This document shows positions 37,118 to 47,747 of a stretch of 64,000 nt of DNA, piece after piece; within the stretch, counting starts at the first letter, position 1; the number at the start of each line of letters is the position of its first letter. Source of the stretch: Collinsella aerofaciens ATCC 25986 (lineage in GTDB: Bacteria; Actinomycetota; Coriobacteriia; Coriobacteriales; Coriobacteriaceae); contig NZ_CP048433.1 of assembly GCF_010509075.1 (NCBI RefSeq), positions 992,001 through 1,056,000 of the forward strand, read 5' to 3'. The notes under the pieces are model-generated. The model did no database searches and was not told where the DNA came from. It worked only from the letters and a program-made list of their open reading frames with translations. The translations under genes and the position numbers were made by a program.

Positions 37118-37984
37118 CTAGAGACCAGGTTCTCCAAGCAGGTTAACAATGTGATATGCGAGATAACTCTTCTCGGCATCGGTAACGACAACGTTATAGG
37201 TAGACGACAAGTGGGCGGCTATGGCGTCCGCGCACAAGAATGCGCAGGGATACGCCGTTTCATCGATTCGGAACAGCGCGTCTCCGTTGATTTGCCCGGC
37301 CGTAGGATCGAGCGCTCGCTGTGCGAAAAACTGCAGGTGACGAACGAAACGTTCGTAAGGCAGCGAGGTGTCATCGAGGGTCGTAGCATAGCGCTTGGAA
37401 ACAATCGCGAGCACGTCGCGAACAAGCTGGACCGAAACAATCAAACGATCGGAGCGTTGCGGCATGGTGGCGTTGACGATATGCAGCGTAATAAAACCCT
37501 GCTCTTCTTCGCTCATCTGGATGCCCATATACTCCTTGATAATCTGCAGTGCACGGCCCGCAAGTGCATACTCCTTGCGATAGAACTGCTGGATCTCGAG
37601 CAGCAACGGATTCTCACAGGAGATGCCCTTGCGCTCACGCTCCAAAGCAAGGCTGATATGGTCTGCGAGAGCAATGAGAATCTTGTCGTTGATGTCGACA
37701 TTGAGCTCTCGACGAAGCATCTGAACGATGTCCTCGGAAATCACGAGGTTGACGGTGGGGATGGACTCCAAAAGATGTGCCAAGCGGTCAATCGTACGCG
37801 AGTCCTGAGAAGTTCCCTCCTGCAACGCGTAGGTCTTTTCGACCGACGCCTCATCGATGGCATCGCCGGCATGACGGCCAAAGCAGAGGCCTCGACCGAT
37901 GACGATGAGCTCGGAGCCATCGTCCGAAGTGACCATTGCGACGTTGTTGTTAAAAACTCGCTTGATAACCACGGTACCCACCAC
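37118..37984 (-). CDS. BglG/LicT-type transcriptional antiterminator
   Basis: The 288-residue protein has an RNA-binding CAT domain (residues 1-55, VVIKRVFNNNVAMV) and two PTS regulation domains. PRD1 histidines are in ALADHISLAL and FITLHIVNA; PRD2 histidines are in RFVRHLQFF and YLAYHIVNLL. Phosphorylation by HPr and the sugar EIIB would switch its activity. It starts with GTG, 6 nt after the EIIA stop, with a weak ribosome site, so translation is probably coupled. The gene sits inside the operon it should regulate. Confidence 0.93.
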   Translation of the reverse strand: MVGTVVIKRVFNNNVAMVTSDDGSELIVIGRGLCFGRHAGDAIDEASVEKTYALQEGTSQDSRTIDRLAHLLESIPTVNLVISEDIVQMLRRELNVDINDKILIALADHISLALERERKGISCENPLLLEIQQFYRKEYALAGRALQIIKEYMGIQMSEEEQGFITLHIVNATMPQRSDRLIVSVQLVRDVLAIVSKRYATTLDDTSLPYERFVRHLQFFAQRALDPTAGQINGDALFRIDETAYPCAFLCADAIAAHLSSTYNVVVTDAEKSYLAYHIVNLLGEPGL

Positions 37985-37990
37985 AAGAAT

Positions 37991-38503
37991 TTACTCGGAA
38001 AGCCAGACGACAGGCTCTTTAACAGCAACAGGGCCGGAAGCATGCTCACGAAGAGTCGAGTTCTCTGAACGCTCGCACGCGATAACGAAGACCGTGGGAT
38101 CGAAGCCGGCGGCGCGGACCGCGTCGAAATCGACCTCGACGAGGGGCTGGCCCGCGTCGACATGGTCACCCTGGGCAACAAGCGCATGGAAGCCCTTGCC
38201 CTCAAGCTTAACAGTGTCGATTCCGATATGCAGCATCACCTGAGCAGAGCTGTCGTCGGACATGATGCCCAGCGCGTGCTCAGTCGGAAACAGCGCCGCG
38301 ACGGTGCCGGAAACAGGAGCGCACACCGTTCCCTCTTGGGGAACCACGGCAACGCCATCGCCCACGGCACGGCTGCTAAAAGCGGGGTCATTGGTATCTT
38401 CTAGATGAACAAGCTCGCCGGAAACGGGAGCGAGGATTTCGAACTCGGAAGCCGCAGTCTTCTGCTCATCCGAACCGCCCATCAGGCGAGAAAAGAAACC
38501 CAT
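37991..38503 (-). CDS. PTS EIIA, glucose family (Crr-like)
   Basis: The 170-residue soluble phosphocarrier passes phosphate from HPr to the EIIB domain of the operon's permease. The active-site histidine is in VMLHIGIDTVKLEG and the supporting one in FPTEHALGIM. The start at 38503 (MGFFSRLMGG) follows GAAGGGA. An upstream extension was excluded because it contains the leader structure. It is the first gene of the operon. Confidence 0.93.
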   Translation of the reverse strand: MGFFSRLMGGSDEQKTAASEFEILAPVSGELVHLEDTNDPAFSSRAVGDGVAVVPQEGTVCAPVSGTVAALFPTEHALGIMSDDSSAQVMLHIGIDTVKLEGKGFHALVAQGDHVDAGQPLVEVDFDAVRAAGFDPTVFVIACERSENSTLREHASGPVAVKEPVVWLSE

Positions 38504-38528
38504 GGTGGCATGTCCCTTCATAAATATA

Positions 38529-38615
38529 GCCCAACCAAAATCAAGCGAATGCATCCATAGAGACACACCCGTTCAAAGACTTTGGTTAGGCCCACGTCCG
38601 AGGGACTCGGTAACC
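38529..38615 (-). promoter_or_regulatory. Leader with mutually exclusive hairpins (antitermination candidate)
   Basis: In the minus-strand leader, GGTTA...TAACC with an inner CCGAG-TCC-CTCGG stem (38584-38615) forms an RAT-like hairpin. Its 3' arm also lies in GCCTAACCAAA (38581-38591), which can instead pair with TTTGGTTGGGC (38529-38539; 10 pairs plus one wobble). LicT binding to the first hairpin would prevent the second. The classic T-run is missing after the second stem (TATATTTATG), so the model is tentative. Confidence 0.45.
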
Positions 38616-38640
38616 TTCCGCATTTCTTTTGACGGGAGCT

Positions 38641-38668
38641 ATTGTAGACAAGCCCAAAGCCGGAACAA
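38641..38668 (-). promoter_or_regulatory. PTS operon promoter
   Basis: On the minus strand TTGTTC, a 16-bp spacer and TACAAT precede the leader; transcription would start about 130 nt before the EIIA gene. Confidence 0.6.
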
Positions 38669-38719
38669 CCATTATGACCGATGAACGGTATTTTTTCTCC
38701 GATAAACGGTATTTAGGCG

Positions 38720-38764
38720 ACACTTGGGGACGTTCCATTTCTGCCGGCACCCAGGGACACTCCT
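38720..38764. repeat. Partial family D palindrome
   Basis: ACTTGGGGACGTTCC, TGCCGGCA and AGGGACACTCC repeat the parts of family D with poor pairing. It looks like a decayed copy next to the family G palindrome. Confidence 0.5.
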
Positions 38765-38768
38765 TGTT

Positions 38769-38811
38769 TGGTGCATTGGGGTCAGGTTTGTTTGCACCAA
38801 CTTGGTGCAGA
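38769..38811. repeat. Family G palindrome, copy 1, left half (split by IS)
   Basis: TTGGTGCATTGGGGTCAGGT (from 38769) pairs with DNA at 40281-40301 on the far side of the insertion sequence. CACCAACTTGGTG forms the inner stem. The IS target duplication AGA is at 38809-38811 and 40276-40278. Confidence 0.8.
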
Positions 38812-38872
38812 TGAACTGCATCCCATTTCTTGGACTTTGAAATTAAGGTTCGAGAAAAGGGAGGCATCGGAA

Positions 38873-39382
38873 ATGCCCCGCAGGAAGAAGGCAAGATACG
38901 GTCGCGAGATGAGGACACGCGCCGCCGACCTGTTCGAGGCCGGCCTCGGCTTCGAACTCGCGGCCAAGAAGCTCGACGTTCCCGCCCCGGCGGTGAGAAA
39001 ATGGCTCTACGCGTACCGGGCAACCGGGAGGAAGGGGCTGATCGGGATGGGCGAGAGCCGCAGGACCTACGACATGGAGACCAAGCTCGCCGTCGCGAGG
39101 GCCGTCGTGGACGAGGGGATGCCGCGGTCGGAGGCGATGGCCCGCTTCGGCATCGCCGCCGCCACATCGCTCGACCGCTGGTGCAGGCTGTACCGCGAGG
39201 GCGGGCCGGAGGCGCTCGAGCCGGGACGCCGCGGCAGGCCGGAGGGCCCCGGGGGGCGGACGCGCGAGCGGGAGCTCGAGGAGCGCGTGCGCAAACTCGA
39301 GGCCCAGGTGGCGTATCTAAAAAAATCGATAGCCCTGAAAGCGGAGAAGAGCTCTCAAACTGGGAGAAAGCCCAGGTCGTAG
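38873..39382 (+). CDS. IS150-type transposase orfA
   Basis: The 169-residue protein carries two helix-turn-helix regions (LFEAGLGFELAAKKLDVPAPAVRKWL and SEAMARFGIAAATSLDRWCRLY) that bind the IS ends, then a leucine-zipper-like coil (ERELEERVRKLEAQVAYLKKS). GGGAGG lies before the start. Slippage by -1 at AAAAAAA (39319-39325) would join it to orfB and make the active transposase. Confidence 0.92.
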   Translation: MPRRKKARYGREMRTRAADLFEAGLGFELAAKKLDVPAPAVRKWLYAYRATGRKGLIGMGESRRTYDMETKLAVARAVVDEGMPRSEAMARFGIAAATSLDRWCRLYREGGPEALEPGRRGRPEGPGGRTRERELEERVRKLEAQVAYLKKSIALKAEKSSQTGRKPRS

Positions 39383-40230
39383 CCTCCCTTTCAGGGCACC
39401 ACCGCCTATGCGACCTGCTCGCGGCCGCGCGGCTCGCGCCGTCGAGCTACCACTATGCCGTAGCGCACCCGCCGAGAGCGACCCGGCCAGAGCTCCGGGA
39501 GGCCGTGCGCGAGATCTTCTCGAGGACGGCGAACGGGTGCGGCCACCGCCAGATAGCGATGTGCCTGAGGGCCGAGCTGGGCGCGAGGATAGCGGACAAG
39601 ACGGTCCTCAAGATGATGCGGGAGCTCGGCATCCGCTGCGGCATCCGCCGGGAGACCGACTACCATCGCTACAACTCCTACCGCGGCCCGGTCGGCGAGA
39701 GATTCGACAACCTGATAGCGCGTGACTTTCGCGCGGGCGCCCCGTGGGAGAAGCTCGGGACCGACGTCACGGAATTCAGGCAGCCCTGGGGCAAGGCGTA
39801 CTTCGCCCCGGTCTACGACTTCTGCACGAAGGAGATCGTCTCCTGGTCGGTGTCGACGAGCCCGGACATGGCCCAGCAGGAGGAGGTGCTCAGGCGCCTG
39901 TTCGCGAGAATGCCGGCCGGGGCCTCGCCGATCGTCCACAGCGACATGGGCTGGCAGTACCAGCACCCTAGGTGGACCGGCGAGCTCAGGAGGCACGGCG
40001 CCAGGCAGAGCATGTCGAGAAAGGGCAACTGCCTAGACAACGGGGCGACGGAGCAGGTGTTCGGGCATCTCAAGGACGAGTTCTTCAGGGGCGTCGAGTG
40101 GGCCGACTTCGAGTCCTTCAAGAGGGACCTCGACGCCTACGTCGTGCATTGGAACACGAGGCGTCGCCAGGTGGCGCTCGGCGGCCTCACCCCGGTGGAG
40201 TTTCGGAAACGGCTATTGAAAGCGTCCTAG
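39322..40230 (+). CDS. IS150-type transposase orfB (reached by -1 frameshift)
   Basis: About 302 residues form the catalytic part. An HTH_21-like segment (YNSYRG region) is followed by an integrase fold with the DDE triad: Asp in KLGTDVTEF, Asp in IVHSDMGWQYQ and Glu in NGATEQVFGHLKDE. It has no independent start with a good ribosome site near the slip site, so it is expected as an orfAB fusion. It is intact and may be active. Confidence 0.9.
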   Translation, partial: KIDSPESGEELSNWEKAQVVASLSGHHRLCDLLAAARLAPSSYHYAVAHPPRATRPELREAVREIFSRTANGCGHRQIAMCLRAELGARIADKTVLKMMRELGIRCGIRRETDYHRYNSYRGPVGERFDNLIARDFRAGAPWEKLGTDVTEFRQPWGKAYFAPVYDFCTKEIVSWSVSTSPDMAQQEEVLRRLFARMPAGASPIVHSDMGWQYQHPRWTGELRRHGARQSMSRKGNCLDNGATEQVFGHLKDEFFRGVEWADFESFKRDLDAYVVHWNTRRRQVALGGLTPVEFRKRLLKAS

Positions 40231-40312
40231 TGTTCGCTTCTAATAAAAGAAGGCCAAGATTCGGGACGCAGTTCAAGATTAACCTGACCCCATTGCACCA
40301 ATCTCGCTTGCG

Positions 40313-41074
40313 TTAGATGAAGATCTCACATTCCCTGCGCTCGACGCAAGCCTTGCTCAGCATCTGGGTAACGGCGGCAAGTTTGTTAGGGTCAAGTTTG
40401 CGAGCATTCTGCGAGCATACGGAGACGCAACGCATGCAGGAGATGCACGCCTCGCCATCCACCTGCCTTGGATCGTCCTTGTCGATAGCTCGAACAGGGC
40501 ACAACGCAGCGCAAGCACCGCAGGAGACGCAATCCTCCGTTGCATGGGGCACCATACTGTGGCCTCCAGCTTGCTTATAAGGACGATTGCCGGGAATAGA
40601 GGGCTCGGACGCAGCCCCGTCCAGTAGCTTTTGCCGGATTCGCTGCGCAAACTCTGAAAGTTGCGCCACATCCTGCGCATCCGGTCGCCCAGCAGCAAAC
40701 TGACGAGCAACGGAATGCTCGGCAATGGCAGAAACCGCTGCAACCACCCTAAATCCGGCACGCTTCGCAACGTCTTCCAGCTCAATAAGCGTATCCTCAA
40801 ACGCGCGGCCCCCGTAAACACAAACCAAAACAGCCCGAGCTCCGTTGCCACGCACCATTCCCAGTCGCTCAACCGCCACAGCTGGAACCCTGCCAGCATA
40901 TGATGGGACGGAGATAACCGCAACGTCGCCCTTCGCCATCGAGACCCCGTGGAAATCCAACCCGCTATCGGTCAGATCGACAGTAACGATATTCCCATCC
41001 AGCGTCCCGGTCACAAGACCAGACACTTTCTCCGTTCCGCCCGTCGGACTAAGCACAATTTCGAACATGCTCAT
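40313..41074 (-). CDS. EFR1-type flavodoxin-ferredoxin protein
   Basis: The 253-residue protein has an N-terminal flavodoxin-like domain (EIVLSPTGGTEKVSG; ISVPSYAGRVPAVAVERL) and a C-terminal 2x[4Fe-4S] ferredoxin (CVSCGACAALCPVRAI and CISCMRCVSVCSQNA). This is the EFR1 architecture, a presumed intracellular electron carrier; partners are unknown. The start at 41074 follows GGGGAGGA; 50 upstream in-frame residues overlap a palindrome and were excluded. The gene sits between the IS and palindrome G2. Confidence 0.9.
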   Translation of the reverse strand: MSMFEIVLSPTGGTEKVSGLVTGTLDGNIVTVDLTDSGLDFHGVSMAKGDVAVISVPSYAGRVPAVAVERLGMVRGNGARAVLVCVYGGRAFEDTLIELEDVAKRAGFRVVAAVSAIAEHSVARQFAAGRPDAQDVAQLSEFAQRIRQKLLDGAASEPSIPGNRPYKQAGGHSMVPHATEDCVSCGACAALCPVRAIDKDDPRQVDGEACISCMRCVSVCSQNARKLDPNKLAAVTQMLSKACVERRECEIFI

Positions 41075-41162
41075 CGAACATCCTCCCCTACGCTTGGTAA
41101 CACACCAAGCCGCCCGCATGCTTAGACAGAGTATACGGCGCGCGGGGAAACCCCGGTTTAGC

Positions 41163-41219
41163 GCAAAGGGGTCAGGTTTGTTTCCACCAACCTGGTGCAG
41201 ATTAACCTGACCCCTTTGC
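41163..41219. repeat. Family G palindrome, copy 2 (intact)
   Basis: GCAAAGGGGTCAGGTT (41163-41178) pairs exactly with AACCTGACCCCTTTGC (41204-41219); CACCAACCTGGTG makes an inner hairpin. It preserves the form that copy 1 had before IS insertion. Confidence 0.85.
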
Positions 41220-41321
41220 ACCAAACTATGCTGTCTGCCTCATCGATTTGCATAATTTCCGTTACAGATTGCATATATTTACATGATACCGCTGTGTTCT
41301 CCTGAGGTACCCCATCCCGGA

Positions 41322-41558
41322 CCGTGCAAAAAACGGAGTATTCTGCAACGCGCTCGTGCCAACACCGCCGCGAGCGGGCAAAACTGTAGGGCGCTGCATC
41401 ATTTTGGGTTCCGCTATAACGAGAATGACGCACCTTTGCACCGGAAAACGGAAAAGTCTGACTCAAAACGCTCGCTAGGGATATCCGAAGGCCACCGCTG
41501 GCGACGTCGAATCGTATGCAGGCAACTCGATCTGCAGAATACTCCAAAAAATGCACGG
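41322..41558. repeat. Element of about 236 nt with conserved inverted termini, copy 2 (family F)
   Basis: The left end CCGTGCAAAAAACGGAGTAT is identical to copy 1 (26 nt in all). The right end 41531-41558 is its inverted counterpart with the A-run replaced by T. The interior shows no similarity by eye to copy 1 and no gene. GAGGTACCCC precedes it as in copy 1. Confidence 0.65.
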
Positions 41559-41664
41559 CGCACCCCATGGGACCCATTGCCGCATGGCTGAAAACGGGCC
41601 TTCAGCATCCTCCAGGTGCATTCCTGAGCAAATCACACCGGACCAACGGTCGGATGCGGCAAAC

Positions 41665-41698
41665 AAAAGGGCCCCGAGCGTAGTTGCTCGGGGCCCTT
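41665..41698 (-). terminator. Terminator of the DEAD-box helicase gene
   Basis: On the minus strand AAGGGCCCCGAG pairs with CTCGGGGCCCTT and is followed by TTGTTT; it lies about 33 bp after the stop. Confidence 0.85.
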
Positions 41699-41730
41699 AG
41701 TTCGCCTCGCTCTAGCGTGCGACGCGTATG

Positions 41731-43980
<2,250 letters not shown>

Positions 43981-44251
43981 ATGTTGTTGTTCCTTATCTG
44001 CACGCGTTATGGGCACGGCATGCGGCCGCGCGAGCGTGCTTGGTAGTGCGCTAATACATACAAAAACGGGTGCGCACAGAGAGGACGTTGCTCAGCACGC
44101 TGGCGATCGCTTTGGCAACCCTATCACGCGCCGTCCAGACGCAGCAGCTCTAAGCGATGGAGCAGATTCGCCGCCGGTTAGTATACCCGCGCTTCGCATG
44201 CCCCCACGTAAACCACAGATGACGGGGCGGACGGGGCGGGTCTGGGCCGAT
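43981..44251. other. Upstream region of the helicase gene
   Basis: About 270 bp without a gene. A long 5' leader for the helicase mRNA is possible. No riboswitch or promoter was recognised with confidence. Confidence 0.35.
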
Positions 44252-44310
44252 TGTCTCAATCTGCAACAGCTGCTCAGCAAAAACCGGCCGAACCGTTACA
44301 GATCAAGACA
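44252..44310. repeat. Palindromic repeat family B, copy 1
   Basis: TGTCTCAATCTGCAAC (44252-44267) and GTTACAGATCAAGACA (44295-44310) pair with few mismatches. Confidence 0.75.
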
Positions 44311-44332
44311 GAACTCAGCCACGCAAAACAAA

Positions 44333-44389
44333 ATCTCGATTTGTAACAGTTAGAGGTCATTTTCCCTGTTAGATGTTACAGGTTGAGAT
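44333..44389. repeat. Palindromic repeat family B, copy 2
   Basis: ATCTCGATTTGTAACA and TGTTACAGGTTGAGAT are imperfect arms (13 of 16 pairs) around a loop of about 25 nt. Confidence 0.75.
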
Positions 44390-44462
44390 GTTTGACAGGG
44401 GCTGCCAACGATTGAGCAGCCACCCTCATCTGTATCGAAATGTCATACATTTCTTTCTGTAC

Positions 44463-44493
44463 TGGACACCCCCAGGGGGTATGGGTGTATAGT
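44463..44493 (+). promoter_or_regulatory. copA promoter with CsoR operator
   Basis: TGGACA (44463-44468), a long 19-bp spacer and TATAGT (44488-44493) frame the GC palindrome ACACCCCCAGGGGGTAT (44466-44482). CsoR operators in Gram-positives have this C-run/G-run form. CsoR is encoded downstream at 47388, so copper would relieve repression of copA. Confidence 0.7.
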
Positions 44494-44540
44494 ATCGGCA
44501 GGTTAACAATTCCAACACTACGCCACAGAAAGGAGAAGCC

Positions 44541-46883
44541 ATGGCTCAAGATAAGTTCGACGTGGGCGGCATGACATGCGCCGCTTGCCAGGCGCACGTG
44601 GACCGCGCCGTGAGCAAGCTCGACGGCGTCCAAAGCGTCGCGGTCAACCTGCTCGCCGGTTCCATGATGGTCGACTATGACCCCGCGCAGGTCTCCCCCG
44701 ACGATATCTGCACTGCCGTCGACCGCGCGGGCTATTCGGCCTCGCCCGTCAGCACGGGTACCGATGCCGCCAACTCAAGCGGCAACGCGCAAGCCAGATC
44801 CGGAGCCACCCATATGGAGTCGCCCACCAAAAAGCTAGAGGCCACTGCCTCCGCTATGCGCACCCGACTCATCATCTCAATCATCTTTCTTATCCCGCTG
44901 TTCTACATAGGCATGGGACACATGCTCGGCTGGCCGCTGCCCGGCATCTTCACGGACCATATCCACAGCATGACGCTCGCCCTCACCGAGCTTGTCCTGC
45001 TCATCCCCATCGTCTACATCAACGACGCGTACTTTATCAACGGCTTCAAATCACTCGTGCACGGCGCGCCCACCATGGACGCCCTCATCGCCGTCGGTGC
45101 CACCGCTTCCATTGCCTGGTCGCTCTACGCCATGTTTATCATGGCCGACCAGCTGGCCGCCGGGCAGGTTCACGAGGCTATGATGACAGGCATGGACAAC
45201 CTGTATTTTGAGAGCGCCGGCACCATCCTGTCGCTCGTCACCGTGGGCAAATATCTCGAGACGCGCAGCAAGTCCAAAACCGGCGGCGCTATCGAGGCAC
45301 TCATCGACCTAGCACCCAAGACCGCGACCGTCGTTGCCGACGACGGCACCGAGACCACCGTCGACGTCGACAGCATCCTTCCCGGCCAGGTCCTGCGTGT
45401 GCGCCCCGGCGAGTCTATCCCTGTCGACGGCGTGGTACTCGAGGGCGCGTCGGCCGTGGACGAGAGCGCGCTCACCGGCGAGTCCATCCCCGTGGAAAAG
45501 GCCGCCGGTGACACCGTCAACGCCGCCACGGTCAACCGCACCGGATCGTTTACCTTCCGTGCCACACGCGTGGGCGCCGACACGTCGCTTGCCAAGATCA
45601 TCCAGCTTGTCGAGGACGCCAACGCCACCAAGGCGCCCATTGCCCGCATGGCCGATAAGGTCGCCGGCGTGTTTGTGCCCGTGGTGTTTGCAATCTCGGC
45701 CGTGACCTTTGTGGCGTGGATGGCACTGACCGGCAGCGTGAACGAGGCGCTCACCTCCGCCGTGGCCGTGCTGGTGATCAGCTGCCCGTGCGCGCTGGGC
45801 CTGGCCACGCCCGTCGCCATTATGGTGGGCACCGGCAAGGGCGCCGAGATGGGCATCCTGTTTAAGAGCGCCGAGGCGCTGGAGAATCTGCGCAACGTGG
45901 GCACCGTGGTGCTCGATAAGACGGGCACCGTCACCCGCGGCAAGCCGGCCGTGACCGATATCGTGGTTGCAGCGCGCGCCGACGGCTCGCCCGCCATGAG
46001 TGAAAAGGCGCTGCTCAAGCTTGCCGCCGCACTAGAGCGCCAGAGTGAGCACCCACTGGCCGAGGCGATTATGGCCGAGTGCGAAACGCGCGGAATCGTC
46101 GCACGCATGGTCGAGGACTTTGCCGCCGTGCCCGGACGAGGCGTTACGGCACGCGAGGGGCAGAATACCATCGCAGCCGGCAACGTTCGTCTGATGAACG
46201 AGTTGGGTGCTGCCGTGCCTACGGACCTTGCCGAGCAATTTGCCACCGAGGGCAAAACGCCGCTGTTCTTTGCCAAGAACAGCGAGCTCGTTGGCACCAT
46301 CGCCGTGGCTGACGAGGTCAAAGAAACGAGTGCCGAGGCCATCGCCGCGCTCCGCAAGCTCGGCGTCGACGTGCGCATGCTCACCGGTGACAACCGCGTG
46401 ACAGCAGAGGCCATCGCCCGCCGCGTGGGACTCACCAGCGAGCAGGTTATCGCCGACGTTCTTCCCGCCGACAAGGAGCGCCACGTGCGCGAACTGCAGG
46501 ATGCGGGCGGCAAGGTCGCCATGGTGGGCGACGGCATCAACGACTCCCCCGCCCTGGCGCGCTCCGACGTGGGCCTCGCTATCGGCACCGGCGCCGACAT
46601 CGCCAAGGAGGGCGCCGACGTGGTACTCATGCGCAGCGACCTCATGGACGTCGCCCGCGCCATCGAGCTTTCGCGCGCCACGATCCGCAACATCAAGCAG
46701 GACCTGTTCTGGGCACTGTTCTACAACGGCATCGGCATTCCGCTGGCGGCGGGCGTGTTCTTCCCGCTCACCGGATGGCAGCTCTCGCCGATGTTTGGCG
46801 CCGCGGCCATGAGCCTGTCGAGCGTGTGCGTCGTAAGCAATGCGCTGCGCCTGAAATCCTTTAAGCCTAAAGTGGCAAAATAG
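44541..46883 (+). CDS. copA: Copper-exporting P1B-type ATPase
   Basis: The 780-residue membrane pump exports Cu+ using ATP. The N-terminal HMA domain binds metal with GMTCAAC (Cys13 and Cys16). The membrane metal site is [11 protein letters not shown] (Cys415, Cys417). The phosphorylated Asp is D459 in DKTGT, with TGES in the actuator domain, SEHPLAEAI in the nucleotide domain and [11 protein letters not shown] at the hinge. About eight membrane helices are visible. AAGGAG precedes the ATG. copZ and csoR follow on the same strand. Confidence 0.97.
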   Translation: MAQDKFDVGGMTCAACQAHVDRAVSKLDGVQSVAVNLLAGSMMVDYDPAQVSPDDICTAVDRAGYSASPVSTGTDAANSSGNAQARSGATHMESPTKKLEATASAMRTRLIISIIFLIPLFYIGMGHMLGWPLPGIFTDHIHSMTLALTELVLLIPIVYINDAYFINGFKSLVHGAPTMDALIAVGATASIAWSLYAMFIMADQLAAGQVHEAMMTGMDNLYFESAGTILSLVTVGKYLETRSKSKTGGAIEALIDLAPKTATVVADDGTETTVDVDSILPGQVLRVRPGESIPVDGVVLEGASAVDESALTGESIPVEKAAGDTVNAATVNRTGSFTFRATRVGADTSLAKIIQLVEDANATKAPIARMADKVAGVFVPVVFAISAVTFVAWMALTGSVNEALTSAVAVLVISCPCALGLATPVAIMVGTGKGAEMGILFKSAEALENLRNVGTVVLDKTGTVTRGKPAVTDIVVAARADGSPAMSEKALLKLAAALERQSEHPLAEAIMAECETRGIVARMVEDFAAVPGRGVTAREGQNTIAAGNVRLMNELGAAVPTDLAEQFATEGKTPLFFAKNSELVGTIAVADEVKETSAEAIAALRKLGVDVRMLTGDNRVTAEAIARRVGLTSEQVIADVLPADKERHVRELQDAGGKVAMVGDGINDSPALARSDVGLAIGTGADIAKEGADVVLMRSDLMDVARAIELSRATIRNIKQDLFWALFYNGIGIPLAAGVFFPLTGWQLSPMFGAAAMSLSSVCVVSNALRLKSFKPKVAK

Positions 46884-46910
46884 GCTCACCATTACGTCCA
46901 TTTAGAACGG

Positions 46911-47008
46911 GTTTTCCAGGTGCCCGAGATTGACCTGAAAGAGGAGCGACGCGTACTTCGGTACGCGCGCGACGGCCTGAAGGTCAAGGTCGGGTGCCTG
47001 GGAAAGCC
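46911..47008 (+). ncRNA. Long structured hairpin between copA and copZ
   Basis: CCAGGTGCCCGA...TTGACCT pairs with AGGTCAA...TCGGGTGCCTGG over about 24 positions, and the apex is a perfect CGCGTAC-TTCG-GTACGCG hairpin (46950-46967), a UUCG tetraloop. No T-run follows, so it is probably not a terminator. It may stabilise the mRNA or bind a regulator; a repeat element is also possible. Confidence 0.5.
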
Positions 47009-47030
47009 GACACAACAGAGAGGAATACCC

Positions 47031-47252
47031 ATGCGTTACACAATCAAGACTTCGGGCCTCATGTGCGGCCACTGCGACGCTACTGTCGAGACGGCACTGC
47101 TCAACGTGGCCGGCGTGACCGACGCCGACGCCGATCACGAGACCCAGACCGTCCAGGTGGAGTGCGCCGACACCGTGACCGCCGAGCAGCTCGCCGCCGC
47201 CGTCGAGGGCGCCGGCGAGAAATTCCATGCCCTGTCCGTAACCGCCGCGTAG
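47031..47252 (+). CDS. copZ: Copper chaperone, CopZ-like HMA protein
   Basis: The 73-residue cytosolic protein is a single heavy-metal-associated domain with the metal loop GLMCGHCDATVE and the ferredoxin-like beta-alpha-beta pattern (VTDADADHETQTVQVE, TAEQLAAAVEGAG). It would hand Cu+ to CopA. MCGHC differs from the usual MxCxxC only in the intervening residues. GAGAGGA precedes the start at 47031; a longer upstream reading would run through the hairpin and was excluded. Confidence 0.9.
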   Translation: MRYTIKTSGLMCGHCDATVETALLNVAGVTDADADHETQTVQVECADTVTAEQLAAAVEGAGEKFHALSVTAA

Positions 47253-47278
47253 CAGGCGCCACCTACTCCATCCTCAGA

Positions 47279-47345
47279 AGTTGCGGTGAAATACGGACTG
47301 TTGTGCCGCCCTAGGCCTTTAAACGGTCCGTATTTCACCGCAACT
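47279..47345. repeat. Palindromic repeat family A, copy 4
   Basis: Arms of about 24 bp (AGTTGCGGTGAAATACGGAC and complement, ending 47345) with few mismatches lie between copZ and csoR. The A-to-C change at the arm centre is matched by the complementary change in the other arm. Confidence 0.85.
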
Positions 47346-47387
47346 GACGGGGACATCCGGAAGATCGACCAGAAACGAGGACCCGCC

Positions 47388-47660
47388 ATGATGGCAGACC
47401 ATAAATCGGTGACCCGCATGCTCAAGACGGCACGCGGCCAGATCGACGGCATCCTACGGATGGTCGAGGAGGACCGTTACTGCGTCGATATTTCCACGCA
47501 GCTCATGGCAACGCAGGCGCTCATTGCGCGCATCAACGCCGACGTGCTCAAGGCGCATATCGAGGGCTGCGTAACTTCGGCAATCGAATCGGGCGACGAA
47601 GACCTCAAAGCCGCCAAGCTCGCCGAAATCGAACGCGTCGTCGACAAGCTCTCCAAGTAA
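47388..47660 (+). CDS. csoR: Copper-sensing repressor CsoR
   Basis: The 90-residue all-helical DUF156 repressor binds Cu(I) through Cys in RYCVDI and the His-Cys pair in KAHIEGC, the full CsoR set. The N-terminal KSVTRMLKTARGQIDGILRMVEED is typical of the family. Two adjacent ATGs (47388, 47391) follow ACGAGGA. It follows copA and copZ and should repress their promoter at 44463. Confidence 0.95.
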   Translation: MMADHKSVTRMLKTARGQIDGILRMVEEDRYCVDISTQLMATQALIARINADVLKAHIEGCVTSAIESGDEDLKAAKLAEIERVVDKLSK

Positions 47661-47686
47661 TAGGGGCATTGGGGACAGACTTCTTT
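47661..47686. repeat. Left flank of IS copy 2, remnant palindrome
   Basis: GGGGCATTGGGGACAGAC resembles the family G arm; the partner AACCTGTCCCCCTTGC lies at 49157-49172 beyond the IS. The left flank ends in TTT and the right begins with AGA, so no target duplication is present. Confidence 0.6.
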
Positions 47687-47747
47687 TGAACTGCATCCCA
47701 TTTCTTGGACTTTGAAATTAAGGTTCGAGAAAAGGGAGGCATCGGAA

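Larger units (their letters stand above)
38812..40275 (+). mobile_element. IS3-family (IS150 group) insertion sequence, copy 1, 1464 bp
   Basis: Ends are TGAACTGCATCCC (left) and the inverted TGAACTGCGTCCC (right), with about 20 of 26 terminal bases matching. A 3-bp target duplication AGA flanks it. Two overlapping frames with an AAAAAAA slip site encode the transposase. It differs from copy 2 by one visible base (A at 38915). The terminal sequence, the long orfA and the 3-bp duplication suit the IS150 group. Confidence 0.93.

Noticed and set aside
44463-44493. MerR-type (CueR) site at the copA promoter
   Set aside because: A 19-bp spacer would fit, but the C-run/G-run palindrome and the csoR gene downstream favour CsoR.
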